This document shows, one piece after another, positions 6,532 through 14,417 of a stretch of DNA of 16,721 nucleotides. Below the pieces are notes generated by a model. The model was not told the DNA's origin and did no database searches. It saw nothing but the letters and a program-made list of their open reading frames with translations. The number at the start of each line of letters is the position of its first letter. Position 1 is the first letter of the stretch. The DNA is taken from assembly GCF_905200055.1 (NCBI RefSeq), contig NZ_CAJKIS010000051.1:1-16721 (forward strand), written 5' to 3'. This DNA is from an uncultured Fusobacterium sp. (GTDB lineage: Bacteria; Fusobacteriota; Fusobacteriia; Fusobacteriales; Fusobacteriaceae). Position numbers and translations under genes: made by a program.

Positions 6532-6560
6532 AGAGAAAAGTTAAAAAATTATATAAATGG

Positions 6561-6608
6561 ACTGTGTGTAAAGTTTTAAGAGATTAAAATTTTATATACA
6601 GTTTTTTT
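6561..6608 (+). terminator. Intrinsic terminator with a long G·U-containing stem
   Basis: A 19-bp stem (6561-6579 with 6584-6602) closed by a GAGA tetraloop, with three G·U pairs and no mismatch, then TTTTTT. On the minus strand the three wobble positions become A·C mismatches, so the element works in one direction only. Confidence 0.8.
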
Positions 6609-6722
6609 ATTGTGCTTATTATTATAATAAATTTTAATAGTTTATAAGTACTATTTTAAATCAAACTAGAATAAAATAGTTTAAAAAATTCTAAAAAAGT
6701 TTTATTTTCTTAATAAAAATGA

Positions 6723-6751
6723 TTGACTAATTAAATAAAAAATAGTATCAT
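6723..6751 (+). promoter_or_regulatory. Promoter of the regulator-transporter-peptidase operon
   Basis: TTGACT (6723-6728), a 17-bp spacer, then TATCAT (6746-6751), giving a start near 6758 and a leader of about 40 nt. The leader contains a perfect 8-bp palindrome AAACGTTT (6764-6771) and two GTTTAA copies 13 bp apart (6768 and 6781). Either could be an operator for the regulator encoded next, but this is a guess. Confidence 0.5.
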
Positions 6752-6796
6752 TTAAAAATAAACAAACGTTTAATAAAAATGTTTAAAGGTGATTAG

Positions 6797-7327
6797 ATGA
6801 ATAGTGAAAATATAAATGAATTGGAAATAGATGATTTAGTAAAAGGTTATACATATAATAAAGAGACAAATGAGTATAGATGCTTATTTTGTGAAAAAAT
6901 ATATGAAGATGGATATATTTTTGAATACAATGAAAAAATGGTTTCTGCTGAAAAGAGAATGAAACTTCATATAGAAGAAGAGCATGAGGGGGTATTTTTA
7001 TCTCTTTTAGGTTTAGAAAAAGAGATAAGTGGTTTAAGTGATATTCAGAAAAAATTATTATCTCTGTTAGCAGAGCAAAAAGATAATAAAGAGATAGCAG
7101 AGGAGATGGAGATAACAACTTCAACAGTGAGAACACATAAATTTTATCTTCAAAAGATGAAGAGACAAGCAAAAATTTTACTTGCCATAATGGAAGCTTT
7201 AGAATTAGAAGAAAAGAAAGATAAAAAATTAAAAAATGGAATAGAAAAAGATGAAAATTTAGAAACAGAGAAGATTTTTTCTATAAATTCACTGCACCCA
7301 TTTTTTACACAATATAATTTAAAATAG
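6797..7327 (+). CDS. Zinc-finger plus LuxR-type HTH transcriptional regulator
   Basis: A 176-residue putative DNA-binding regulator. Residues 29-63 form a C2H2-type zinc site (C29xxC32, H58x4H63). Residues about 80-132 are a LuxR/GerE-like helix-turn-helix: LSDIQKKLLSLL, then NKEIAEEMEITTSTVRTHK as the two HTH helices, then a third helix. The C-terminal 40 residues are Lys/Glu-rich and end in an aromatic NSLHPFFTQYNLK tail. There is no receiver or autoinducer domain, so this is not a response regulator. An AAAGGTG ribosome site precedes the ATG. It is the first gene of a five-gene unit, and the MFS gene starts 10 bp after its stop, so it probably controls that unit. The signal is unknown; zinc or redox sensing through the finger is speculation. 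Confidence 0.7.
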   Translation: MNSENINELEIDDLVKGYTYNKETNEYRCLFCEKIYEDGYIFEYNEKMVSAEKRMKLHIEEEHEGVFLSLLGLEKEISGLSDIQKKLLSLLAEQKDNKEIAEEMEITTSTVRTHKFYLQKMKRQAKILLAIMEALELEEKKDKKLKNGIEKDENLETEKIFSINSLHPFFTQYNLK

Positions 7328-7337
7328 GAAATTATTT

Positions 7338-8660
7338 ATGTTTGAAACCAAGTTGAAAAAGAATCGTTGGAATCTGATTATGTTTATTATAAGCTATACA
7401 ATTAATAATATTATAAGTGGTATAGTTTATGATGTTTACATTAATTATCTGCAAGATACTTCAGAAAGTTTAGCTAAATCTTTTTGGTCTTATTATGGAT
7501 ATTCAGCCTTTGTAGGAGCGTTTTTACTTCTGTTCATATCAAAGATTGGATATAAAAAGATAGTTATATTTTGTAGTTTAGCTTGTTCAGTAACATTGAT
7601 AGCAGCAGCTTATTTTAAAGAAACATATATATTTTACATTTCAACTTTGTTTATTTTAACAGGGATTCAACTCCATTTTTCAGTGTTGTCTCCATATATA
7701 GCAACATATGCAGAGTTTAAAGAGAAAATAAAGTGGTTTTCAAGAGCCTTTTATATTGGATATGTGGGATTTTTTCTTTCAACATATTTAGGGGGATATT
7801 TTGTTGTAAGACTTTTTGCTAAATATATTGGAAAAAATTTCCATGAGGCAAAGGAGATCACTGCAACAGTTTTAGAAATGGATAGTATAACTAAGGGAAT
7901 ATATATTGATTCAATGGGAAAAATACTAATGATCTCAGGAATTATTTCACTTTTAGCACTAATTCCAGCCTTTTTAATAAAGGAGGAAAAGGAAGATTAT
8001 ATCTATCAGAAAAAAGAAAAACATAAGTTAACAGAGATAAAATCAAATTTGAAAAAACTTATGAAGAAAAATACAGTAGTTTACCTGATTTATTGGGGGT
8101 TGACAAATTTTGGAATGGGATTGTTTACATCATATTTTACAGTTTTCTTAAATAGAGTTCTCTATATAGATAAGGCAACCTCATCACTATTGGTTTCTAT
8201 CTCATATGGAGCAATGGTTATATTTATGCTATTTACAGATAAATGTGTAAAGAAGTTTGGACAGGTAGTTACTCTTGTAGGAACTTCTTTAATGGCAATA
8301 CCTTTCATGCTTTTAATTGCTCAAGGAGATAGATTTGGTAATAATATGGTATGGGTAGTTGGAATATCATTATTTATGAGAGCAGGGTTAATGAATCTTA
8401 GTAGTCCAATTGATAGTTCTTTTTCAATGGAGATAGTAGAACCAGAATTAAGACCGATATATGCCTCAATTATTAATTTTATTGCTGGGATAGCAAGTAT
8501 AATAAGTGGGTATTATACAGGAAAATATCTATTTGTTAATTTAGAAGGGTATAGAGAGGCATATTATATAGCAGCAGGAATATATGGAGTGGCAAGTTTA
8601 ATATTTATTCTTAACTTTATGAAGTATAATAGAGTTTCTTCAGAGGAAGAGATGAGATAG
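7338..8660 (+). CDS. Major facilitator superfamily transporter
   Basis: A 440-residue inner-membrane protein with about 12 hydrophobic segments split into two halves by a charged cytoplasmic loop near residues 215-245, the MFS layout. The short basic loop after the second helix (SKIGYKK) corresponds to the MFS loop 2-3, though the full GxxxDR signature is not clear. The N-terminus is basic and cytoplasmic. A TAGGAAA ribosome site overlaps the end of the regulator gene region. The next gene starts 9 bp after the stop, with the Shine-Dalgarno overlapping this gene's stop codon, so the two are translationally close. Being beside two peptidase-family genes suggests a peptide or amino-acid substrate, but the sequence itself does not show the substrate. 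Confidence 0.8.
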   Translation: MFETKLKKNRWNLIMFIISYTINNIISGIVYDVYINYLQDTSESLAKSFWSYYGYSAFVGAFLLLFISKIGYKKIVIFCSLACSVTLIAAAYFKETYIFYISTLFILTGIQLHFSVLSPYIATYAEFKEKIKWFSRAFYIGYVGFFLSTYLGGYFVVRLFAKYIGKNFHEAKEITATVLEMDSITKGIYIDSMGKILMISGIISLLALIPAFLIKEEKEDYIYQKKEKHKLTEIKSNLKKLMKKNTVVYLIYWGLTNFGMGLFTSYFTVFLNRVLYIDKATSSLLVSISYGAMVIFMLFTDKCVKKFGQVVTLVGTSLMAIPFMLLIAQGDRFGNNMVWVVGISLFMRAGLMNLSSPIDSSFSMEIVEPELRPIYASIINFIAGIASIISGYYTGKYLFVNLEGYREAYYIAAGIYGVASLIFILNFMKYNRVSSEEEMR

Positions 8661-8669
8661 GAGGATAAA

Positions 8670-10172
8670 TTGCGAGAAATTGATATAAAAAAAATGAATG
8701 AACTGCATGGACTTTTAAGAGAGATTGAATATATAAAATATACTTTAAATGGCCTTATTTATTGGGATAAGATAACGATGATGCCAAAGGGAGGAATCTA
8801 TTATAGAAGTGAGGTTATGGCACATTTTGGAGAGGAGCTTTATAAGAAATTTTCTTCAGCTAAACTTCATAAATTAGTAGATTACTTTGAAAAAAATTAT
8901 GGTGATGATAAAAAGATAAGCTCAATGATAAGAAGAATCAAGAGAAACTATATCTATGTAAATCAAATTCCTAAAAAGGTATATAAGGAGTATATCTCTC
9001 ATATTTCAATATCTGAGGCAGCTTGGCAAGAGGCAAAGGAGAAAGATGATTTTACTATTTTTGCTCCATATTTAGAGAAAATAGTAGATTATTTCAAAAA
9101 GTTTGCAGAGTACTGGGGATATAAAAATGATCCCTATGATGCTTTAATAGAATACTATGAAGATGGGGTAACAACTGAAATTTTAGATAAGTTGATACCT
9201 GATTTGAAAAAATTTGCAATAGAGACTTTAGAAAAAATAAAAAATTTAGATGAAAAGGAAAAAGTAGAACAAGAGTTTTCTTTAGAGAAACAGAGGAAAC
9301 TGTCAGAAAATATTTTAAAAATAATAGGTTTTGATTTTAATTATGGAAGATTAGATGTAAGTGAGCATCCAACTGTATTAGCTAACTCTCCACAGGATGT
9401 GAGATTAGTAACTACTTTTAGTAAAAATAATATATTTAAGGGGATATACAATACTCTTCATATTGGAGGAAAGGGACTTTATGAGCAAAATATAGATACT
9501 AATCTTTTAGGAACTTTATTAGGGGAAGTTTCAACATTTGCTTTAGAAGATGGAGAGGCAAAAATATATGAAAGTATCATAGGAAAAGATAAAAATTTCT
9601 GTAAATTACTATTAGAAAAGATAAAAGAGATTTTTACAAATGAGTATAAGGATATAACTTCAGAAGATATTTATAAGAAGGTAAATCAAATTCAACCATC
9701 TCTTATTAGAATAGATGCAGATGAATTGACATCTATTCTGCATATTATTATTAGATATGAGATAGAAAGAGATTTGATAAATGATAGAATAAAAGTTAAA
9801 GATCTTCCAGAGATTTGGAAAGAGAAATATAGAGAGTATCTAAAAATAGAGCCTAGTGGAGATAGTGATGGGGTTTTACAAGATATACATTGGGCAGCAG
9901 GATATTTTGGATACTTTCCAAGTTATCTATTATCAGGAATTTATTCAGGACAGATAGTGGCCGCAATGAATAGAGATTTAAAAAATATTACTGAGAGAAT
10001 AGATGAAGAAAACTTGAAAGAGATTCACAAATGGCTAAAAGAAAATATTCATAGGCATGGAGCAGTTTACACTCCTAAAGAGTTAATAATGAATATTTCA
10101 AATGAGGGTATAAATTCAACTTATTATATAGAATATCTAAGAAAAAAATACATTGAACTATATAAAATTTAA
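8670..10172 (+). CDS. M32 carboxypeptidase (Taq type) homologue with destroyed metal site, probable pseudoenzyme
   Basis: 500 residues, the full length of the M32 family. Family landmarks are retained: WDKITMMPKGG near 32-42; HPT..., DVR and TTF before the active site; YEQ at 271-273; ADELTSILHI; DLPEIW; and GVLQDIHWAAGYFGYFPSY near the C-terminus. The catalytic HEXXH, normally HExGHALYEQ, reads H264-I-G-G-K268-GLYEQ, so the general-base Glu is Ile and the second His ligand is Lys. The downstream HESQSRLWEN motif, which supplies the third ligand, reads EDGEAKIYES (293-302), so the ligand Glu is Asp. Zinc binding and classical peptidase activity are therefore unlikely. The frame is intact and in the middle of an operon, so it looks maintained, not decaying. 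Start is TTG at 8670, 5 bp after a perfect AGGAGG (8659-8664). A binding or regulatory role is inference. Confidence 0.85.
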   Translation: MREIDIKKMNELHGLLREIEYIKYTLNGLIYWDKITMMPKGGIYYRSEVMAHFGEELYKKFSSAKLHKLVDYFEKNYGDDKKISSMIRRIKRNYIYVNQIPKKVYKEYISHISISEAAWQEAKEKDDFTIFAPYLEKIVDYFKKFAEYWGYKNDPYDALIEYYEDGVTTEILDKLIPDLKKFAIETLEKIKNLDEKEKVEQEFSLEKQRKLSENILKIIGFDFNYGRLDVSEHPTVLANSPQDVRLVTTFSKNNIFKGIYNTLHIGGKGLYEQNIDTNLLGTLLGEVSTFALEDGEAKIYESIIGKDKNFCKLLLEKIKEIFTNEYKDITSEDIYKKVNQIQPSLIRIDADELTSILHIIIRYEIERDLINDRIKVKDLPEIWKEKYREYLKIEPSGDSDGVLQDIHWAAGYFGYFPSYLLSGIYSGQIVAAMNRDLKNITERIDEENLKEIHKWLKENIHRHGAVYTPKELIMNISNEGINSTYYIEYLRKKYIELYKI

Positions 10173-10197
10173 AAAACAAAAAAGTGGGAGGAAATCT

Positions 10198-11466
10198 ATG
10201 GAAAAACTACTATTAAAATTTGGATTTGGTGAAAAGTTGAGAAAAAATCTTTTTGCTATCTTAATTATTTCATTTGGAGGAGCTATCATTTATGGACTAC
10301 CATATTTTAGATATGACTACTATGATGCTTACTTACAAGTGTATAATTTGAACAATACTCAAATGGGAGTGTTTGGAAGTATTTTTGGTGTGTTTGGTAT
10401 GATATCTTATCTTTTTGGTGGTTATGTAGCAGATAGAGTATCAATTAGAAAGATAATTGTTTTATCGTTAGTAGGAACAGGGTTAGGAGGATTTGTGCAT
10501 CTATTACCTTTATCTTTCTATTCATTAGTTGCACTATATGCTTTCTGGGGATTCTCATCTCTTTTTGCTTTCTGGCCAGCATGTGTAAAAGCTGTTCGTA
10601 TGATGTCAGACTCTGATGGACAAGGAAAAGCATTTGGAATATTCGAAGGTGGAAGAGGAGTAGCAGCAGCTCTTGCAGCATCATTAGCAGTAATTGCATT
10701 TAGAATGGGAGCAAAGGCACTTGGAGATACTTTAGGAATGAGATATATCATAATCTTCTATTCAGTTATTACAATTCTATGTGGTGTTCTTGCTTACTTT
10801 AACATGAATGATGAAGTAGTAAATGATGGAGAAAAAATTTCTTTCAAAGATATAGGGGCAGTTGTTAAGTTACCAGCAGTATGGATAATTGCAATTGTAA
10901 CATTCTGTAACTATGTTTTTACACTATCACTATATTATTTTGTACCATATGCAACATCTCTTTTAGGAATGACAGTTGCATCAGCAGCACTTTTAGCAGC
11001 GGTTAAAAGATATATCTCTCCTATTTCAAATGTAGGTGGAGGATATATTGGAGATAAAATAGGAACTGGAAACCTATTATTTGTATCATTTGTTGTTATG
11101 GCAGCAGGAACAGCAGGTATTTTATTACTACCATTAAAAACTTCAACAGTAATTATTTGGATGTTTGTTGCTTTATACATCATCAACTATCTATTCTATC
11201 AAGTAAACTACAGTTTAACTTGGGCTATGATGGAAGAGGGAGCTATACCAGATAAATATTCAGGAACAGCAGCAGGGCTTATCTCTACAATTGGATATTT
11301 ACCAGATATTTTCATATCTCTAATGGCAGGAAAATTACTAGATAGCTATCCAGGGGCAACAGGATATAGATACTTCTTTATCTTCTTAATAGCAATGCTA
11401 ATATTAGGGGCTGTGTTTGTTACAATTTGGAAAAGTTATTTAAAGAAAAATAAGTGTGAAAAATAG
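10198..11466 (+). CDS. Major facilitator superfamily transporter, NarK/YihN-like
   Basis: A 422-residue membrane protein with about 12 transmembrane segments. The MFS loop 2-3 signature is clear: G75-Y-V-A-D79-R80 followed by a basic RK. A GKAFGIFEGGRGVAAAL stretch around the fifth helix resembles NarK/YihN-type and related organic-anion MFS proteins. The start is the ATG at 10198, 6 bp after GGGAGG (10186-10191). An upstream in-frame ATG at 10153 would overlap the previous gene, has no ribosome site and adds a non-MFS basic stretch. It differs in family from the first MFS protein of the operon, so the two are unlikely to be recent duplicates. Substrate is unknown; small peptides, amino acids or organic anions are possible. 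Confidence 0.8.
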   Translation: MEKLLLKFGFGEKLRKNLFAILIISFGGAIIYGLPYFRYDYYDAYLQVYNLNNTQMGVFGSIFGVFGMISYLFGGYVADRVSIRKIIVLSLVGTGLGGFVHLLPLSFYSLVALYAFWGFSSLFAFWPACVKAVRMMSDSDGQGKAFGIFEGGRGVAAALAASLAVIAFRMGAKALGDTLGMRYIIIFYSVITILCGVLAYFNMNDEVVNDGEKISFKDIGAVVKLPAVWIIAIVTFCNYVFTLSLYYFVPYATSLLGMTVASAALLAAVKRYISPISNVGGGYIGDKIGTGNLLFVSFVVMAAGTAGILLLPLKTSTVIIWMFVALYIINYLFYQVNYSLTWAMMEEGAIPDKYSGTAAGLISTIGYLPDIFISLMAGKLLDSYPGATGYRYFFIFLIAMLILGAVFVTIWKSYLKKNKCEK

Positions 11467-11488
11467 TAAAAAGGTTAGGGTATAGATT

Positions 11489-13708
11489 ATGACGAAGAAA
11501 AGTATTGATAAAAAAATAATAGAATTATTTCCAAAATTTCAATTAAAAAGTGAATTTTTACAATATGCTTTAAAAACTTTAGGTTATATTAATAATGAAG
11601 ATTTTACAGAAGAAAATATAATTCAATTTGCAACAGATTTAGGATTAGAAACAGAGATAGAAGAGGAGTTAAATGATGCTACATATGAGCTATCTCTATA
11701 CTCTATGCTTGCAGCTAAAATGAAAAATGGAAGAAACTGTTTTGAAGTATTAGCTGAAGAGGGAAAACTTGATGTATTAAATGAAAATAAAGAAATACCT
11801 GAGATTGTTGTATTTGATGGAAAAACTCAACCTGTATTTGATTACAAAGAGTGTCTATTTGAAAAAGTTTTTGTGGAAACTCCATTGGATACAGATAATG
11901 ATGGAAAAAGAGATCTAATAGCAGTTTATATAAGAAGACCAAAGGAAACATTAAAGGGAATGAAAGTTCCGGCTATATATGTAGCTGACCCATATATGCT
12001 AACTTGTATAGATGAATGGTATGAAAATATGCCAAATGTAGATTTAGATTTAAAGGTTTTTGAAGATCAAAATATAACTGCTGAAGATGTACAATATAAA
12101 GGAAGAGAGAGAAAACTACCTTTAGAAAGAGAGAGCAAAGGAGAGGCTAAAACATCTGAAACAGAGGAGATAACTTTAGATTGTATTACAGCTTGGTACA
12201 ACTATTTTAACTCAAGAGGATTTGCATCGGTATATTCTGCTGGAGTGGGAACTAAAGGCTCAGAAGGAATGAACTGTTGTGGTTCTGAAGAGGAAAAAAT
12301 CTGGGTAATAGCTGTAATTGAATGGTTATGTGGAAAGAGAAAAGCTTATACAAATAAAACAGATAATATTGAAATTAAAGCTGATTGGTGTAATGGAAAA
12401 GTTGCTATGTCAGGAAAATCATATTTAGGAACTTTAAGTATAGCAGCAGCATCAACAGGTGTTGAGGGATTAAAAACTATAATACCAGAAGCAGCAATTT
12501 CAAGTTGGTATAATTATTACCATGGAAATGGACTTAATATGGCTCCAGTAGGATGGCAAGGTGATGATGCAGATCTTTTAACTGGACATTGTAGAAGTAG
12601 AAATCTAAATGAACTTCCTCACTTAAATGAATTAGCAGATGATGTTATCCAATATTTGAGAAAAGGAATGGATAGAGAGAATGGTAACTATAATAGTTTC
12701 TGGGATGAGAGAAACTATCTGAAAGATATAAAAAATATGAAAGCAAGTGCTTTTATTGTCCATGGAATCAATGACTGGAATGTAAAAACTATTCACTCTC
12801 ACCTTTTCTGGAAAGAGATGGAGAAATATAATATTCCTAAAAAGATGATACTTCATCAAGGAGATCATATCTATATCCATGATTTAAAAGGAATAGATTT
12901 TAATGATATTATGAATAGATGGTTAAGCCACTGGCTATATGATATAGATAATAATGTTATGGAAGAAGTGCCAGAGGTATTGATTCAAGATAACTTAGAT
13001 ATCTATAAATGGCATACTACTTATGATGGAGATCAAGTTGAATACTTTATTGACAGCAGTAAAAAATTAACTAGATCTGGAGAAAAATCAGATAGAGAAG
13101 TAAATTTAAAAGATGATATTGACTCTACAAAATTTGATAGAGAGAAAAAGAATTTTGAAGAGTGGCAAAAGGATATGATCTTAGATGTAGAGGAGAAAAG
13201 AGATTATCGTCTAGTTTATTTAACAGATAAATTAGAAGATGATTTGAGAGTATCTGGAGATATCACTGTTGAAATTGAGGCTGCAACAGATAGTGAAACA
13301 GGAATATTAAGTGCAATGTTAGTTGATCTTGGAGAAGATAGAAGAGCTACTGTTGAGCAATATAAGACAGGAGAGAAAAATATATATCTAGGAAAAAATG
13401 GTGGATATATGGAGGAAAAAGATTTTGTAATTGAAAAAGATCCGTCACCATTTAAAATAATCAGTAGAGGATCAATCAATATTCAAAATAGAGAGAATAA
13501 CTATTGTAAAAAATCAGTAGAAAAAGATAAATTCTATAAATATACTTTCAATATGGTTCCAACAGATTATACAATAAGAAAAGGACATAGAATGGAATTA
13601 GTAATATTAGGAAGTGATGTTGAAATAACAACTAGACCTAAGAAAGTAACTAATTATAGAGTAAAAGAAAACAGTTTAAAATTAAGAGTTCCAATGATAA
13701 TCAAATAG
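11489..13708 (+). CDS. pepX: Xaa-Pro dipeptidyl-peptidase (S15)
   Basis: A 739-residue serine peptidase of family S15, close to the roughly 760 residues of lactococcal PepX. It removes X-Pro dipeptides from peptide N-termini (EC 3.4.14.11), normally in the cytoplasm; no signal peptide is seen here. The helical N-terminal PepX domain covers about 1-100, the alpha/beta-hydrolase core about 115-480, and a C-terminal jelly-roll domain about 490-735. The catalytic triad is visible: S311 in GKSYLG, D429 in GINDW, H460 in GDHIYIH. All are in family context (the Ser is followed by Tyr as in PepX). The start ATG has a modest AGGG site 8 bp upstream. It is the last gene of the operon, 22 bp after the MFS gene, and is followed by a terminator. 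It probably supplies dipeptides or proline for amino-acid fermentation. The related S15 cocaine-esterase group is shorter and lacks the N-terminal domain. Confidence 0.9.
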   Translation: MTKKSIDKKIIELFPKFQLKSEFLQYALKTLGYINNEDFTEENIIQFATDLGLETEIEEELNDATYELSLYSMLAAKMKNGRNCFEVLAEEGKLDVLNENKEIPEIVVFDGKTQPVFDYKECLFEKVFVETPLDTDNDGKRDLIAVYIRRPKETLKGMKVPAIYVADPYMLTCIDEWYENMPNVDLDLKVFEDQNITAEDVQYKGRERKLPLERESKGEAKTSETEEITLDCITAWYNYFNSRGFASVYSAGVGTKGSEGMNCCGSEEEKIWVIAVIEWLCGKRKAYTNKTDNIEIKADWCNGKVAMSGKSYLGTLSIAAASTGVEGLKTIIPEAAISSWYNYYHGNGLNMAPVGWQGDDADLLTGHCRSRNLNELPHLNELADDVIQYLRKGMDRENGNYNSFWDERNYLKDIKNMKASAFIVHGINDWNVKTIHSHLFWKEMEKYNIPKKMILHQGDHIYIHDLKGIDFNDIMNRWLSHWLYDIDNNVMEEVPEVLIQDNLDIYKWHTTYDGDQVEYFIDSSKKLTRSGEKSDREVNLKDDIDSTKFDREKKNFEEWQKDMILDVEEKRDYRLVYLTDKLEDDLRVSGDITVEIEAATDSETGILSAMLVDLGEDRRATVEQYKTGEKNIYLGKNGGYMEEKDFVIEKDPSPFKIISRGSINIQNRENNYCKKSVEKDKFYKYTFNMVPTDYTIRKGHRMELVILGSDVEITTRPKKVTNYRVKENSLKLRVPMIIK

Positions 13709-13713
13709 AGCAT

Positions 13714-13759
13714 AAAAAAAGATAACTAAAGGTTGAAAAAATCTGTAGTTATCTTTTTT
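13714..13759 (+). terminator. Intrinsic terminator after pepX
   Basis: GATAACTA (13721-13728) pairs perfectly with TAGTTATC (13746-13753). The stem is extended by an A-run on the left and a T-run (13754-13759) on the right, with a 17-nt loop. It starts a few bases after the pepX stop and closes the five-gene unit. Confidence 0.8.
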
Positions 13760-13774
13760 ATTTTGATAAAAATA

Positions 13775-13802
13775 TTGCAAAGTTAAAATAATCTGTTAAA
13801 CT
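13775..13802 (+). promoter_or_regulatory. Possible promoter for yqeK-rnr
   Basis: TTGCAA (13775-13780), a 16-bp spacer, then TAAACT (13797-13802), 39 bp before the yqeK start. A promoter is needed here because of the terminator just upstream. The -10 box is imperfect. Confidence 0.35.
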
Positions 13803-13841
13803 AAAATTAGGAGAGATATTAAAAATCTTTTGGAGGAAAAA

Positions 13842-14414
13842 ATGTTAGAGAGATTAAGAGAAGAAGTTAAAAAAAGAGTAAAGAAAAAAAGATATATACA
13901 TATACTAGGAGTAGAGGAAAAAGCTGCTGAATTAGCAGAAAAATATGGAGTTGATGAGGAAAAATGTAGAATAGCTGCAATTTTACATGATGTGGCTAAA
14001 GAGATGGAAATAAAAGAGATGGAGAGAATTTGTAGAGAAAATTTCTCTGATGAATTGACAGAAAAGGATATGGATATAAGCGAGATACTTCATGGATTTG
14101 TAGGATCTATAGTTGCAAGAGATGAGTTTAAGATATCTGATGAAAGCATATTAAATGGAATAAAGTATCATACTGTGGGAAAAAAGGGGTTAGATACTTT
14201 AGGCAGAATAATATATATTGCAGATGCTATTGAGAAAAATAGAGATTATCCAGGAGTTGAAAATATTAGAGCGGAAGTTGCTAAGGATTTAGATAAGGGA
14301 ATTATTTTTGAAATAGATAGAAAAATTAATTATCTTTCCAGTGTAGGAGGAAAAATTCATAAAAATACTATGGAGATGAGAGATTGGTTAGCAGAAAATA
14401 GTAATGGGAGGTAA
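13842..14414 (+). CDS. yqeK: HD-domain Ap4A hydrolase YqeK
   Basis: A 190-residue HD-superfamily phosphohydrolase of the YqeK type, which in Firmicutes cleaves diadenosine tetraphosphate symmetrically to ADP. The metal and catalytic pattern is complete: H20 in RYIHILGV, H49-D50 in ILHDVAK, H84 in ILHGF, H110 in YHTVG and D128 in YIADAIE. Length is normal for the family. The start is the ATG at 13842, 5 bp after GGAGG (13832-13836). The TTG at 13830 lies inside that ribosome site and would add only four residues. The usual neighbours nadD and rsfS are not in the window; instead rnr follows after 3 bp, with its Shine-Dalgarno overlapping the end of this gene, so the two are very likely co-transcribed and co-translated. 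Confidence 0.88.
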   Translation: MLERLREEVKKRVKKKRYIHILGVEEKAAELAEKYGVDEEKCRIAAILHDVAKEMEIKEMERICRENFSDELTEKDMDISEILHGFVGSIVARDEFKISDESILNGIKYHTVGKKGLDTLGRIIYIADAIEKNRDYPGVENIRAEVAKDLDKGIIFEIDRKINYLSSVGGKIHKNTMEMRDWLAENSNGR

Positions 14415-14417
14415 AAA

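Noticed and set aside
6783..7172. Minus-strand frame of 129 codons opposite the regulator, and other minus-strand frames at 2803-3225, 3649-3894, 10445-10751, 13216-13479 and 14357-14641.
   Set aside because: They lie opposite well-supported genes, have no family motifs and show the composition expected of antisense shadows of AT-rich coding sequence.
10153..10197. ATG at 10153 as start of the second MFS gene.
   Set aside because: It overlaps the previous gene, has no ribosome site and adds a basic stretch unlike MFS starts. The ATG at 10198 has GGGAGG 6 bp upstream.
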